Shown here: in pieces, positions 42,677-52,694 of the stretch | Layout of the letters: every line of letters begins with the position of its first letter | How positions within the stretch are numbered: position 1 is the first letter of the stretch | From: CAVQBP01 sp964448105 | GTDB lineage: Bacteria; Bacteroidota; Ignavibacteria; Ignavibacteriales; Ignavibacteriaceae | Length of the DNA: 64,000 bases | Assembly: GCA_964448105.1 (NCBI GenBank) | Contig: CAYUVK010000006.1 | Span: 23,428-87,427 of the forward strand | Reading direction: 5' to 3' | The notes under the pieces: generated by a model | The model's database searches: none | What the model was told of the DNA's origin: nothing | Seen by the model: the letters and a program-made list of their open reading frames with translations, nothing else | Position numbers and translations under genes: made by a program

Positions 42677-44092
42677 ATGGAAGATTTCAATAATTCTGCT
42701 GTAAATTCATTTACTGACTTTCTCATTCAAAATAAATCAAGTCTGAAAGAATCCAAACTGAACAACCCGGTAGTTAGTTTTGCTGTAAAAAATAACAGTA
42801 TCGATTTGAAGGATAAAATTGATTACCTAATAAAATATTACGAAAAATCGTTTTATTTCGAAAAACCTGAAGATAATTTTCTTATACTGGCAATAGACGA
42901 AATAATTTCAATTTCGGAAAACGGGGATAAACGTTTTGCTGCAACAGATAAAAAGGTAAAGGAATTAAAAAATAATTTTATTAACAACTGGGAGAATATC
43001 CAGCTGGAAAACAAACCTTTATTTGTTGGAGGTATGAAATTTAACGTTGAACATCAGGACGAAGATTGGAAAGATTTTAGCGATTCGATATGGTTAATCC
43101 CGGAATTAATGGTTGTTAAAAGTAAGGGAGATACTTTTATCTTTTTTAATTTTATATACAGTCCCAATTCATCTATTGAGAATTTGATTGAGAAATTCAA
43201 AAGTAAATTGGAAAATCTAATTAAACCGCCCGAAGCAAAAAATTCTGATATCGTAAAAATTAATAAACTGACGGGCGCTTCACCGAAAGACAAAAAAAAG
43301 TGGAAAAATTTAGTTAACGAATGCCTTGAAAATATCTTTAATAATAAAGTTAATAAAATTGTGGTTTCAAGAAGAATAGAACTTCTGCTTTCGGGTGAAG
43401 TTAATCTTAATCATGTTATAAATCATTTTAAATCAAAATATCCTGAATGTTATTTATTTATATTTCACAGAGGCAAATCTTCTTTTCTAGGAGCAACACC
43501 TGAGCGACTTGTAAAGTTTTGTGATGGTTCAATAAAAATTGAAGCTCTTGCCGGTTCTGCGCCGAGAGGTACTACAAATGATGAGGATATTAAATTAGAA
43601 AAAAATCTTTTGAAAAGTGAAAAAGACATTCACGAACATGATTTTGTTGTTAATCATATTAAGGATTCTATTACCCCGTTAGTTGAAGGATTAACAATCG
43701 AAAAAGAACATTCAATAAAAAAATTAAAAAATATTCAACACATTAGTACATCAATTTCTGCAAGAATGAATTCTCAAAATTCACCGTTAAATTTAATTAA
43801 AGAACTATTCCCTACCCCAGCAGTCTGCGGGATACCGAAAGAAGTATCTTTAAACCTCATTAAAAAAATGGAAAATTATTACCGGGGCTTATATTCAGGA
43901 ATTATAGGATGGTTCAATTTTGATGATGAAGGAGAATTTGCCGTTGCCATAAGATCGGCATTAACTTACGGAAATAAATTAATTGCGTTTGCCGGAAGCG
44001 GAATTGTTGAAAAGTCAGATCCCGATCTTGAATATGAAGAAACCGAATTAAAATTTAAACCAATACTATCTTTATTTAATGAAAATCAATAG
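42677..44092 (+). CDS. menF: isochorismate synthase
   Basis: 471 residues. Chorismate-binding fold: LGATPERLVKFCDGSIKIEA, LAGSAPRGTTNDED, KSEKDIHEHDFVVNHI, then ISTSISARMNS and LFPTPAVCGIPK with YYRGLYSGIIGWF. This order is that of MenF/EntC enzymes making isochorismate from chorismate, first committed step to menaquinone. The stop overlaps menD by 14 bp. Confidence 0.94.
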   Translation: MEDFNNSAVNSFTDFLIQNKSSLKESKLNNPVVSFAVKNNSIDLKDKIDYLIKYYEKSFYFEKPEDNFLILAIDEIISISENGDKRFAATDKKVKELKNNFINNWENIQLENKPLFVGGMKFNVEHQDEDWKDFSDSIWLIPELMVVKSKGDTFIFFNFIYSPNSSIENLIEKFKSKLENLIKPPEAKNSDIVKINKLTGASPKDKKKWKNLVNECLENIFNNKVNKIVVSRRIELLLSGEVNLNHVINHFKSKYPECYLFIFHRGKSSFLGATPERLVKFCDGSIKIEALAGSAPRGTTNDEDIKLEKNLLKSEKDIHEHDFVVNHIKDSITPLVEGLTIEKEHSIKKLKNIQHISTSISARMNSQNSPLNLIKELFPTPAVCGIPKEVSLNLIKKMENYYRGLYSGIIGWFNFDDEGEFAVAIRSALTYGNKLIAFAGSGIVEKSDPDLEYEETELKFKPILSLFNENQ

Positions 44093-45869
44093 AAATATAT
44101 TATGGACCGAAACTTTCGTAAAAGAATTATCTTCTGCGGGAATTAAATATGCATGCATTTCACCCGGTTCCAGGAATACACCGTTAACTTTTGCTTTTGC
44201 TACAAATAAAAAAATAAAATCATACGTTCACATTGATGAAAGAAGTTGTGCTTTTTTTGGGCTTGGACTCGCAAAATCTTCCGGTTCACCTGTCGTACTT
44301 GTTTCAACTTCAGGTACAGCTACTGCAGAATTTTATCCCGCTATAATAGAAGCTTACCAGCAACGAATTCCATTAATTGTCTGTACTGCAGACAGACCTC
44401 CGGAATTATTGGACTGCGGTGCAAATCAGACTATCAACCAAAATAATCTTTATAAAAATCATATAAGATGGTTTGTCGATGTAGGTTTACCTGAACCGAT
44501 TGATCGAAGGATAAAACATATAAAAGTTGTTGCAAGAAGAGCAGTTTATGAAAGCCTTGTTAGATCAAAAGGTCCGGTTCATTTGAACTTTCCTTTCAGA
44601 AAACCTTTTGAACCGGATTCTTTCACGGATGATGTTAGTCGGGAACTATTGGATCTTGCAAACGAACTCTCTTTTGATAAGGAAGAATTCTTTAAGGAAG
44701 AAGAAAAAAATATTTCTGCTGAAAAATGGTTTATTGAAATATTTAATTTTCTAAAAGAATCCGAAAAAGGATTAATTATTGCCGGTCCAGAAAATTATGA
44801 TCCGGCATTTCATAAAAAATGTCAGCTGCTTTCGGAAAAATTAGGTTACCCTGTTTTAGCAGACGGTGCTTCACAATTGCGGTTCGGAAATTATAAGAAA
44901 GAAAATATTCTTTCAAATTTTGAAGGTTTCTTACGTTCCGAATTTTTTATAAATAATAATAAACCGGATGTAATCATTCAGTTCGGAAGGACTATTACTT
45001 CAAAAGCTCTTGATATTTATCTTGAAAAATGTTCCGCACCAAGATTTATGATTAATGAATTCGGTGACTGGTTTGATCCATCCAATAGAGCTACCGCTGC
45101 TATAGCTTGTAAGCCTTTTCTCTTTTGTGAAAAGATGCTTGACATAATTACTTCTGAAAATATAGAAAGAAAAATAAATGGCTGGCTGCATACTTTTATT
45201 GAAGCAGATAAAACATCGGCATTGATAAAAGAGGAAATTATAAATCAATCGGATTTTTTAAATGAAGCGAGAACTATCACAGAAATAGTTAACCTTCTTC
45301 CTGAAAATTCCCAGGTGATGATCTCCAACAGTATGCCCATTCGGGATTTTGATTACTTTGCCGGGAATACAAATAAAAACATTGCAATTTTTAATAACCG
45401 CGGTGCAAGTGGCATAGACGGAATAACATCTACAGCACTTGGTATTGCCGCAGATAGTAAAAAACCTTCCTTTTTAATTACAGGCGACCTGGCCTTTTAT
45501 TATGATTTAAATGGATTATTGGCAGCCAAGAAATATTCTCTACCGTTAATTATTATTTTAATTAACAACAACGGCGGCGGAATTTTTGAAGTCCTGCCAA
45601 TCTCTAAATACAAAGAAGTGTTTAATGAATTTTTTATTTCTCCCCACTTTCTTGATTTTTCGAATTTTATTAAAGCATATAATGGTAATTACACATTAAT
45701 AAGCGACTGGGAAAATTTTCATGAAAGCTTTTCAATGGCTTTAGATAATAAAAATTTCTCCGTACTCGAAGTGAAGACTAATGCCGTTGAATCTTTAGAG
45801 TTGCGAAAAAAATATTGGAATGAAGTGGAAAAACAATTAATGCTGCAACCTGCTCCTGAGGGTGATTGA
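44079..45869 (+). CDS. menD: SEPHCHC synthase
   Basis: 596 residues. Thiamine-diphosphate enzyme: CISPGSRNTPLTFAFA, VHIDERSCAFFGLGLAKSSG, VSTSGTATAEFYPAIIEAYQ, and the later ITGDLAFYYDLNGLLAAKKY with INNNGGGIFEVLP, all MenD blocks. It adds a succinyl-semialdehyde unit from 2-oxoglutarate to isochorismate. Its start overlaps menF and it is followed by menH. Confidence 0.97.
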   Translation: MKINRNILWTETFVKELSSAGIKYACISPGSRNTPLTFAFATNKKIKSYVHIDERSCAFFGLGLAKSSGSPVVLVSTSGTATAEFYPAIIEAYQQRIPLIVCTADRPPELLDCGANQTINQNNLYKNHIRWFVDVGLPEPIDRRIKHIKVVARRAVYESLVRSKGPVHLNFPFRKPFEPDSFTDDVSRELLDLANELSFDKEEFFKEEEKNISAEKWFIEIFNFLKESEKGLIIAGPENYDPAFHKKCQLLSEKLGYPVLADGASQLRFGNYKKENILSNFEGFLRSEFFINNNKPDVIIQFGRTITSKALDIYLEKCSAPRFMINEFGDWFDPSNRATAAIACKPFLFCEKMLDIITSENIERKINGWLHTFIEADKTSALIKEEIINQSDFLNEARTITEIVNLLPENSQVMISNSMPIRDFDYFAGNTNKNIAIFNNRGASGIDGITSTALGIAADSKKPSFLITGDLAFYYDLNGLLAAKKYSLPLIIILINNNGGGIFEVLPISKYKEVFNEFFISPHFLDFSNFIKAYNGNYTLISDWENFHESFSMALDNKNFSVLEVKTNAVESLELRKKYWNEVEKQLMLQPAPEGD

Positions 45870-45957
45870 AAAGTTTAATATGTCATTTTGATTGATCCGG
45901 TTCTTTCGAAAAGACACTAATTTGTTTTCTGATAAACCTTTAATATCAAAAATTTTT

Positions 45958-46791
45958 ATGATCTTAAATCTTTCCGGTATAAATATTTATTTTGATCAAT
46001 ATTTAAATTCCAATTCTGCCAATCAAGCTAGTTTTAAGAATGTAATTCTTCTGCATGGATTTACAGGTTCATCAAAAGATTGGGAAGAAATAATACCTCG
46101 TCTCTCACCTAATTATAATTATTACACAATTGATTTAATCGGGCATGGAAACAGTGATTCCCCTTCAGATAATGAATTTTATAATACCGCTTCGTTAATT
46201 GAACAATTAAGAGAATTTGCAGTAAAAATTACAAAAGATAAATTTGTTTTAATTGGTTATTCAATGGGTGGAAGAGCGGCGTTATCTTATTCAATCAAAT
46301 ATCCCGGATCAATTGCAGGATTAATTCTTGAAAGTACCACTGCCGGTATTAAAGATGAAGAGGAAAAGATTAAAAGGATAAAAAAAGATGAAGAGCTTGC
46401 AGAGTTTATCAAAAATCATTCAATAGAAGAATTTATTGATTACTGGATGAACCTCGATATTTTTGATACCCAGAAAAGATTTGCCAACTCAAAATTAACA
46501 GTGATTAAAAATTCAAAAATAAATAACAGCAAAATCGGATTATCTAATTCCTTAAAAGGATTCGGAGCCGGTATAATGCCGAATTATTTTGATGAATTAA
46601 AAAACCTGAATTTTAAAACCCTTCTTATAACGGGCGATCTTGATGAAAAGTTTATTTTAATAAATAATGAAATGGTTAACTTATTCCCTTCTGCGAAACA
46701 CACTTCACTTAAAAACTCAGGCCACAATACACACCTGGAAACGCCGGATGCTTTTATAAAAACAGTAAATAATTTTTTGAATGAAATATAA
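45958..46791 (+). CDS. menH: SHCHC synthase-like alpha/beta hydrolase
   Basis: About 277 residues from the ATG at 45958 (MILNLSGINIYFDQYL); the frame is open from 45892 but homology starts here. Alpha/beta hydrolase: oxyanion region VILLHGFTGSSKDWEEI, DLIGHGNSDSP, nucleophile elbow GYSMGG, and GHNTHLETPDAF with the catalytic His. It eliminates pyruvate to form SHCHC. Third gene of the men cluster, 88 bp after menD from this start. Confidence 0.85.
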   Translation: MILNLSGINIYFDQYLNSNSANQASFKNVILLHGFTGSSKDWEEIIPRLSPNYNYYTIDLIGHGNSDSPSDNEFYNTASLIEQLREFAVKITKDKFVLIGYSMGGRAALSYSIKYPGSIAGLILESTTAGIKDEEEKIKRIKKDEELAEFIKNHSIEEFIDYWMNLDIFDTQKRFANSKLTVIKNSKINNSKIGLSNSLKGFGAGIMPNYFDELKNLNFKTLLITGDLDEKFILINNEMVNLFPSAKHTSLKNSGHNTHLETPDAFIKTVNNFLNEI

Positions 46792-46807
46792 ATTTTAATC
46801 CTTAGAT

Positions 46808-47980
46808 TCAATAATCGGTACCATTTTTCAAAAAAATATAAGACGCGGATGTACCTATTAAACCTATTAATCCTCCAATAATAAATGCTGCCTGAAGATT
46901 AATAATATCTGCAATTATACCGAACATTATCGGACCGAGTACCTGCCCAAAGCTCAAAGATGAAGTAAATGCCCCGGTAGCAGCACCCATGCCAAAAATT
47001 CTTCCCCTTTCGGTTCTAATAGCTACTGCAGAAGCTCTTGAAACAGAACTAAATATTCCCATACTTATTGTCAGTAGAGCATACATTAATAAAGTATTAA
47101 AATAGGTAAAAATACACATAGAAATCGCACTAACAGTTCCTCCGATTAAAATATAATTTAATTTTTGCTTGGGAAATCTATCTACAGCTAATCCAAACGG
47201 ATATTGAATAACTGATCCTGAAATCATATAAGCAGAAAGAATTAAGCCAATATTAGTTGTGCTCATAGAAATAGATTTGACTGCCAGAACCGGGAAAAAT
47301 GTATTGAAGCCCCATCTGTAAAAACCTCTGCTGCTTATATAGGTCATAATTCCTATCATCGGTTTATCTTTGAAAACCGGTTTAAGAGATTTGAATATAG
47401 GTGTATTTTCTTTTTTATCTTTTTTAATGGCTGCGCTTTCGGGCACAAAAAACAGGATAAGGATTAAAGCTAAAAATGATAAAACAGCCATAACATAAAA
47501 CGGCATTCTTATATTGAATTGATCCGTTAAATAACCTCCCAAATATGGACCGATTGCCTGCCCCGCAAAGAATTACATAAAAAATAAATTTATATACGAA
47601 CCTTCTTTACCCTTGGGGGTAATATCACCAATATAAGCTTGAGCAACAGGTGTAACCAAAACAGATGAAAAACCTTCAACGAATCTAATGACAGTTAAAG
47701 TTAATGGAGAAGATGCAAAAGCGTAACAAACCGAAAGGATCATAAAAAATATTAGACCGATAACTATTAAATTTTTTCTCCCGTGCTGATCTGAGTACTG
47801 CCCTATAATTGGAGCAAATATACCACGTGATAAAGCAAATCCTGAAAAAATAATTCCCAACTGAATATTTGTTGCTTCCATGCTTTTTGCATACAAAGGA
47901 AGAATTGGGGTGATTATTCCAAGGCTCAGCATAGAAATAGCAGTGGCAATAAATAAGCTTATAAAAATCTGCTTTTTCAT
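46808..47980 (-). pseudogene. MFS transporter interrupted by one in-frame TAA
   Basis: The frame from 47980 opens as MKKQIFISLFIATAISMLSL and continues through GIFAPIIGQYSDQHGRKNLI to INLFFM, where TAA at 47573-47575 intervenes; from 47572 the same frame continues FFAGQAIGPYLGGYLTDQFN to the true stop at 46808-46810. No frameshift is needed, only one codon is bad. The joined 390 residues have 12 membrane spans and MFS motif A (GQYSDQHGRKN), as expected of a drug-type transporter. Faces menH. Likely a recent inactivation, sequencing error or readthrough site. Confidence 0.85.
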
Positions 47981-48232
47981 AATTAATAGAATAGTAAGGT
48001 AGATTCAATAATATTTATAATTGAATATCAATTTAAGTATTTGATTTCTATTGAAAAAAATTTTGAAGTGATATGCATTAACTTATTGTAGGAGGATTAA
48101 GTTTGTTAATCTACATATGTGTGCTAATTATTTACTTTTAGATTAAAAATGTATCATTTAAATTGGTTAATAGAATTATAGTAAATACTTATTCAAAAGG
48201 ATTGAATATCTATCATTTTTTAAGGGGTGATA

Positions 48233-48310
48233 ATGCGAAAAGTTATCCTTACAAAAAATATTAATCATCCGGAAAATTCAATTCAAATGGGAGAATTCGA
48301 CAATGTCTAA
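48233..48310 (+). CDS. short overlapping upstream ORF
   Basis: 25 codons, MRKVILTKNINHPENSIQMG then EFDNV, starting after AAGGGGTGATA and stopping (48308-48310) inside the first codons of the patatin gene, whose ATG is at 48303. Overlap of 8 bp suggests coupled translation. May be a genuine leader peptide or chance; no family recognised. Confidence 0.35.
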   Translation: MRKVILTKNINHPENSIQMGEFDNV

Positions 48311-49220
48311 ATTAGGGTTAGCACTTGGCGGAGGCGGAGCAAGGGGCTTAGCACATATTGGTGTACTAAAAGTTCTGGACAAAGAAAAAATAAAGATTTC
48401 AGCTATAACCGGCTGCAGTATGGGTGCCATTGTTGGAGGACTTTATTCTTATTTCAAAGATGCCGGACAAGTTGAAGATTTTATTTTAAAAGCTATAAAA
48501 GAGCCGAAGTTTGAAAACCTGGAAATAGACTCATTGAACACAAATAAAATAAAACATGATAAAAATTATTTCGATCAACTAATCAATTATATCGGTGAAA
48601 AGATTAATGCAATAAAAATTATGGGACGAGTTTCATATTTTGATGAAGAAATCACCGATAAAATCTATGAAATGCTCCCGGATGTACCAATCGAATCATT
48701 AAAAATAAAATTCTCTGCTATAGCAACCGACCTAATCTCAGGAGAGGAAATCAATTTTACAGAGGGAAGTCTACGAAAGGCTATTAAAGCGAGTTCGGCG
48801 ATACCTGGAATTTTCCCACCGGTTGAAATTGATAACAATTTTTTAGTGGACGGCAGTTCATCGGAAAGTGTTCCTGTTGGAAGAGTTAAAGAAATAGGTG
48901 CCGATAGAGTATTAGCCGTTGATGTATCACGATGCCTCAAGGTTGTAAAACCTGCAAAGAATATGATTGATCTACTTTACAGGACTGAAGATATTACTTC
49001 TTACCATTTATCATTATTAAGACTAAAAGAAGCTGATTTAATCATTCAACCCAAAGTTAAACAACTTTCTTGGGCAGATTTTGATAAAGCAAAGGAAATA
49101 ATTAAATCCGGTGAAATTGCTGCAGTAGAAAATCTTGATAAAATAAAAAAACTTGTTCACCGGAATGTTTATTTACTGGGAATGGGACAATATATCAAAA
49201 AATTAAAAGGTTATGCTTAA
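48303..49220 (+). CDS. patatin-like phospholipase
   Basis: 305 residues. Oxyanion loop GLALGGGGARGLAHIGVLKV, nucleophile Ser39 in TGCSMGAIVGG (Gly-x-Ser-x-Gly), and the catalytic Asp in NNFLVDGSSSESVPV. RssA-type bacterial patatin acting on lipid esters. Stands between the MFS pseudogene and the second men block; a link to menaquinone is not implied. The start has GGAGAA upstream. Confidence 0.93.
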   Translation: MSKLGLALGGGGARGLAHIGVLKVLDKEKIKISAITGCSMGAIVGGLYSYFKDAGQVEDFILKAIKEPKFENLEIDSLNTNKIKHDKNYFDQLINYIGEKINAIKIMGRVSYFDEEITDKIYEMLPDVPIESLKIKFSAIATDLISGEEINFTEGSLRKAIKASSAIPGIFPPVEIDNNFLVDGSSSESVPVGRVKEIGADRVLAVDVSRCLKVVKPAKNMIDLLYRTEDITSYHLSLLRLKEADLIIQPKVKQLSWADFDKAKEIIKSGEIAAVENLDKIKKLVHRNVYLLGMGQYIKKLKGYA

Positions 49221-49430
49221 TAAAAGTTAGAACTCAATTAATTACTAATTAGGTCACTCTTTATTTAATTATATTTTTATCTCTTAGATATATGTAAAGA
49301 AAAGATTAGATTTTATATAACAATTATAGTTTTCCCTAATTTTCTTGAATTCACTTCTTTAATTAATTTCCAACAACGCATATTTACTTATTTTTCAATA
49401 TCTTATATCCAATAAAATAAAGGAATTATA

Positions 49431-50264
49431 ATGAGTTTTAAATGGGAAAAAGTGAAGAATTATGAAGATATTATTTACGAGAAAATGGATGGAATTGCAA
49501 AAATTACAATAAATCGGCCTGAAGTAAGAAATGCTTTCCGCCCTGAAACTGTTATTGAAATGTATAATGCATTCTCGGATGCACGCGAAGATCAGAAAAT
49601 AGGTGTAATACTTTTAACAGGTTATGGTCCGGCTAAAGACGGTAAATATGCTTTTTGTTCCGGAGGAGATCAAAAAATCAGAGGCGACCAAGGGTATGTT
49701 GGAAGAGACGGCGTTCCGAGATTAAATGTTCTTGATCTTCAAAAATTAATTAGAAGCATTCCAAAAGTAGTAATTGCTTTAGTTGCGGGATATGCAATCG
49801 GAGGTGGCCATGTTTTGCATGTTGTCTGCGATTTAACTATTGCTGCAGATAATGCAATCTTTGGGCAGACAGGTCCAAAAGTTGGAAGTTTTGACGGCGG
49901 TTTCGGTTCAAGTTATCTTGCCAGAATTGTAGGACAGAAAAAAGCACGTGAAATCTGGTATTTATGCAATCAATACAGTGCAGAAGAAGCAGAAAAAATG
50001 GGATTAGTCAATAAAGTTGTCCCTGTTGATAAATTGGAAACAGAAGGAGTAGAATGGGCAAAAAGAATTATGCAGCATAGTTCTATGGCAATTCGCCTGC
50101 TTAAATCAGCTTTTAACGCAGAACTTGACGGGCAGGCTGGAATCCAGGAATTAGCCGGCAATGCTACTTTGCTCTATTATATGAGCGAGGAGGCGCAGGA
50201 AGGGAAAAAAGCTTATTTGGAAAAAAGAAAGCCGGAGTTCAATAAATTTCCTAAATTACCGTAG
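49431..50264 (+). CDS. menB: 1,4-dihydroxy-2-naphthoyl-CoA synthase
   Basis: 277 residues of the crotonase fold: KITINRPEVRNAFRPETVIE, GYGPAKDGKYAFCSGGDQK, VIALVAGYAIGGGHVLHVVC, FGQTGPKVGSFDGGFGSSYL, all MenB-specific. It cyclises o-succinylbenzoyl-CoA. Followed 26 bp later by menA. Confidence 0.97.
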   Translation: MSFKWEKVKNYEDIIYEKMDGIAKITINRPEVRNAFRPETVIEMYNAFSDAREDQKIGVILLTGYGPAKDGKYAFCSGGDQKIRGDQGYVGRDGVPRLNVLDLQKLIRSIPKVVIALVAGYAIGGGHVLHVVCDLTIAADNAIFGQTGPKVGSFDGGFGSSYLARIVGQKKAREIWYLCNQYSAEEAEKMGLVNKVVPVDKLETEGVEWAKRIMQHSSMAIRLLKSAFNAELDGQAGIQELAGNATLLYYMSEEAQEGKKAYLEKRKPEFNKFPKLP

Positions 50265-50290
50265 TTATTTTTTAATATTAATTTGAATAT

Positions 50291-51175
50291 ATGAATAAAA
50301 AAACAAAAATAGAAAGCTGGATAGTAGCAAGTCGTCCTAAAACACTCTTAGCTGCAGTAGTACCTGTTATGGTCGGTTCTGCTGTTGCTTTTAATGAAAA
50401 AAAATTAGTAATAATCTATTCCCTGGTTGCACTAATTTGTTCTATATTAATTCAAGTGGGAACTAACTATGCGAACGATCTTTACGATTTTATTAATGGT
50501 GCCGATAATGAAAAACGAAAAGGCCCCAGGCGTGTACTAGCATCCGGTTTAATCTCCGTTAAAGAAATGAAGCTGGGAATTATTTTGACTTTTGGATTTG
50601 CTTTCCTGTTCGGTTTATATTTAGTGTATGAAGGCGGATTTGTCATTTTAGTAATTGGTATTTTATCAATCTTAGCTGGATTAGCTTATACTGCGGGACC
50701 TTTCCCGCTTGCATATAACGGGCTTGGTGATGTTTTTGTTTTTATGTTTTTTGGGATAGTCGGAACAGCTGGAACTTATTATCTACACACTAAAGATTTG
50801 ACATTGGTTTCATTTATAGCTTCGGTTCCGGTTGGAGCATTAATTACAAATATTTTAGTGGTTAACAATTACCGGGATATTGAGGAAGATAAGGCAGCCG
50901 GGAAACATACTTTAGCAGTAAAGTTCGGCAAAACATTTACGCGTTATCAATTTATTTCTTTAACAATAATTTCTTTTTTAATTCCTGCATTGCTTTATGT
51001 ATTTTTTAATTATTCGATCCTGATTTTTCTCCCGTATCTGACTTTTCCTGCAGCTTATAAAATTATAGTTATGCTGCATAAGCTGGATGGAATGGAATTA
51101 AATAAAACTTTAGAACTTGCCGCAAGATTATCGGCTTTGTTCGGAATTCTTTTTTCAATCGGATTAGCTTTGTAA
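50291..51175 (+). CDS. menA: 1,4-dihydroxy-2-naphthoate polyprenyltransferase
   Basis: 294 residues with eight to nine membrane helices. UbiA motif 1 is NYANDLYDFINGADNEKRKG and motif 2 is NNYRDIEEDKAAGKHTLAVK; start ESWIVASRPKTLLAAVVPVM is typical of MenA. It attaches the prenyl chain. The gap to menE is only 18 bp, so no gene for o-succinylbenzoate synthase fits here. Confidence 0.95.
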   Translation: MNKKTKIESWIVASRPKTLLAAVVPVMVGSAVAFNEKKLVIIYSLVALICSILIQVGTNYANDLYDFINGADNEKRKGPRRVLASGLISVKEMKLGIILTFGFAFLFGLYLVYEGGFVILVIGILSILAGLAYTAGPFPLAYNGLGDVFVFMFFGIVGTAGTYYLHTKDLTLVSFIASVPVGALITNILVVNNYRDIEEDKAAGKHTLAVKFGKTFTRYQFISLTIISFLIPALLYVFFNYSILIFLPYLTFPAAYKIIVMLHKLDGMELNKTLELAARLSALFGILFSIGLAL

Positions 51176-51193
51176 ATAATTTCTTTTCTTTTT

Positions 51194-52660
51194 ATGAACC
51201 CTCTCTTTGAATTTGCTGAAAATAAAAATTCAAGAAAAAATTCCGCATTTATTATTTATGGTAAAGAAAATATCTCATATTCTGAATTTGATAAAAAGTT
51301 TAGTAGTTATTCTTCTTTTTTAAAAAATGCCAGGATTAAAAAGGGGGATCATATTGCAATCATTTGTGATAATAATCCTGATTTTATTATAACAATATTT
51401 TCCATTTGGAAATTAAAAGCTGTCCCGGTTCCGATAAATATAAAGCTGCTTCCAAAAGAAATTGAAGAACAAATTATTTTTGCCGATTGCAAATTTGTTC
51501 TAATCAGCAAAAATCTTCACTTTAAAATAAACCATCAGAATATCATCTCCTTCCCTTTTGATGAACAAGTAAAAAAAACTTTATATAAAAACTCCATATA
51601 TAATAAAAACGAAACTGCATTAATAATGTTTACATCAGGTTCATCCGGAACTAGTAAGGCAGTTATTCTGACTTTTAATAATTTAATTCAAAGTGCCCGA
51701 ATTGGTAATCAAATTTTAAATCAGAATGAAAAGGATAGATGGCTGGCAAGTTTACCATTTTACCATATCGGCGGCTTTTCCATTTTTGTTAGAGCTTATT
51801 TATCGGGTGCTTCTGTTATCATTCCCGAATCATTAAAAACAAATAATATAATTTCAGCTATTAAAAAATATAAACCAACTTTAGCTTCTTTTGTCTCTAC
51901 CCAGCTTAAAAGACTAATTGAAAATAATGTTAAACCTAATAAAGAGCTTAAAAATATTTTAATCGGCGGCGGATTTACATGTAAAGAATTATCTATTAAA
52001 GCTATAAAAAAAGGATGGAAGATAACTAAAGTTTACGGTTCTACAGAAGTATCTTCATTCGTTTCAGCAATAACTTACCCCGATATTCCAAATAAACCGG
52101 GTTCATCCGGAAAAGCTCTATATCCGAATAAAATAGAAATTGTTAATGAAAAGGATGAATTTATTCCGGCAAATATTACGGGAAAAATTATTATCAAAGG
52201 CCCTGCGGTAATGAAAGGTTATTACCTGCCTGCCGGCAAGGCAGGCAAAAATATTGAAGCAACTCCTACTAAAATAAAAAATAAATTCTTATATACCGGG
52301 GATATTGGTTACCTCGATAATGAAGGCTATTTGTTTGTTGAAGCAAGAAGGGATGATTTAATTGTTTCCGGAGGAGAGAATATTATTCCTAGAGAAGTTG
52401 AATCAGCAGTTTTAAATCATCCATATGTTAATGATGCTTTTATTTTTGGAGTGGAAAGTGAGGAATGGGGACACGAAGTTTCTGCTGTAATTTCATTAAA
52501 AAAGAATAAAAAAGTAAATCAAATTAATTTAAAAGAATTTCTAAAAGGCAAATTGCCGAATTATAAAATCCCAAGAAAAATATATATTATTGACAAAATT
52601 CCTAGAACATCTTTAGGAAAAGTGCAGAAAGGAAAACTGTTAAAATTAATTCAGGTTTAG
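51194..52660 (+). CDS. menE: o-succinylbenzoate-CoA ligase with palindrome-derived insertion
   Basis: 488 residues. Adenylate-forming enzyme: IMFTSGSSGTSKAVILTFNN (P-loop), KVYGSTEVSSFVS, LYTGDIGYLDNEGYLFVEAR, then RDDLIVSGGENIIPREVES and a final PRTSLGKVQKGKL with the catalytic Lys. Residues 345-352 (LPAGKAGK) are encoded by a palindrome at 52225-52246 and lie between KGYY and NIEAT, where homologues have no such insertion. It is frame-preserving. OSB to OSB-CoA, menaquinone pathway. Confidence 0.94.
   Translation: MNPLFEFAENKNSRKNSAFIIYGKENISYSEFDKKFSSYSSFLKNARIKKGDHIAIICDNNPDFIITIFSIWKLKAVPVPINIKLLPKEIEEQIIFADCKFVLISKNLHFKINHQNIISFPFDEQVKKTLYKNSIYNKNETALIMFTSGSSGTSKAVILTFNNLIQSARIGNQILNQNEKDRWLASLPFYHIGGFSIFVRAYLSGASVIIPESLKTNNIISAIKKYKPTLASFVSTQLKRLIENNVKPNKELKNILIGGGFTCKELSIKAIKKGWKITKVYGSTEVSSFVSAITYPDIPNKPGSSGKALYPNKIEIVNEKDEFIPANITGKIIIKGPAVMKGYYLPAGKAGKNIEATPTKIKNKFLYTGDIGYLDNEGYLFVEARRDDLIVSGGENIIPREVESAVLNHPYVNDAFIFGVESEEWGHEVSAVISLKKNKKVNQINLKEFLKGKLPNYKIPRKIYIIDKIPRTSLGKVQKGKLLKLIQV
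52225..52246. repeat. palindromic repeat inserted inside menE
   Basis: CCTGCCTGCCGGCAAGGCAG plus GC: GCCTGCC pairs with GGCAGGC across GGCAA. It reads LPAGKAG in the menE frame. A closely related palindrome occurs between genes at 61571-61591 (CCTGCCTGCCGCAGGCAGG core). The shared core makes this an inserted copy of a dispersed repeat rather than chance. Confidence 0.75.
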
Positions 52661-52661
52661 T

Positions 52662-52694
52662 ACTAACCCAATTTCTTTAAGAAATTGAGTTAGT
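52662..52694. terminator. bidirectional terminator between convergent genes
   Basis: ACTAACCCAATTTCTT at 52662-52677 and AAGAAATTGAGTTAGT at 52679-52694 form a nearly perfect 16-bp stem with one mismatch. It lies between menE (plus) and the thioesterase (minus) stops and even contains the latter's stop codon. It can serve both directions. Confidence 0.65.
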
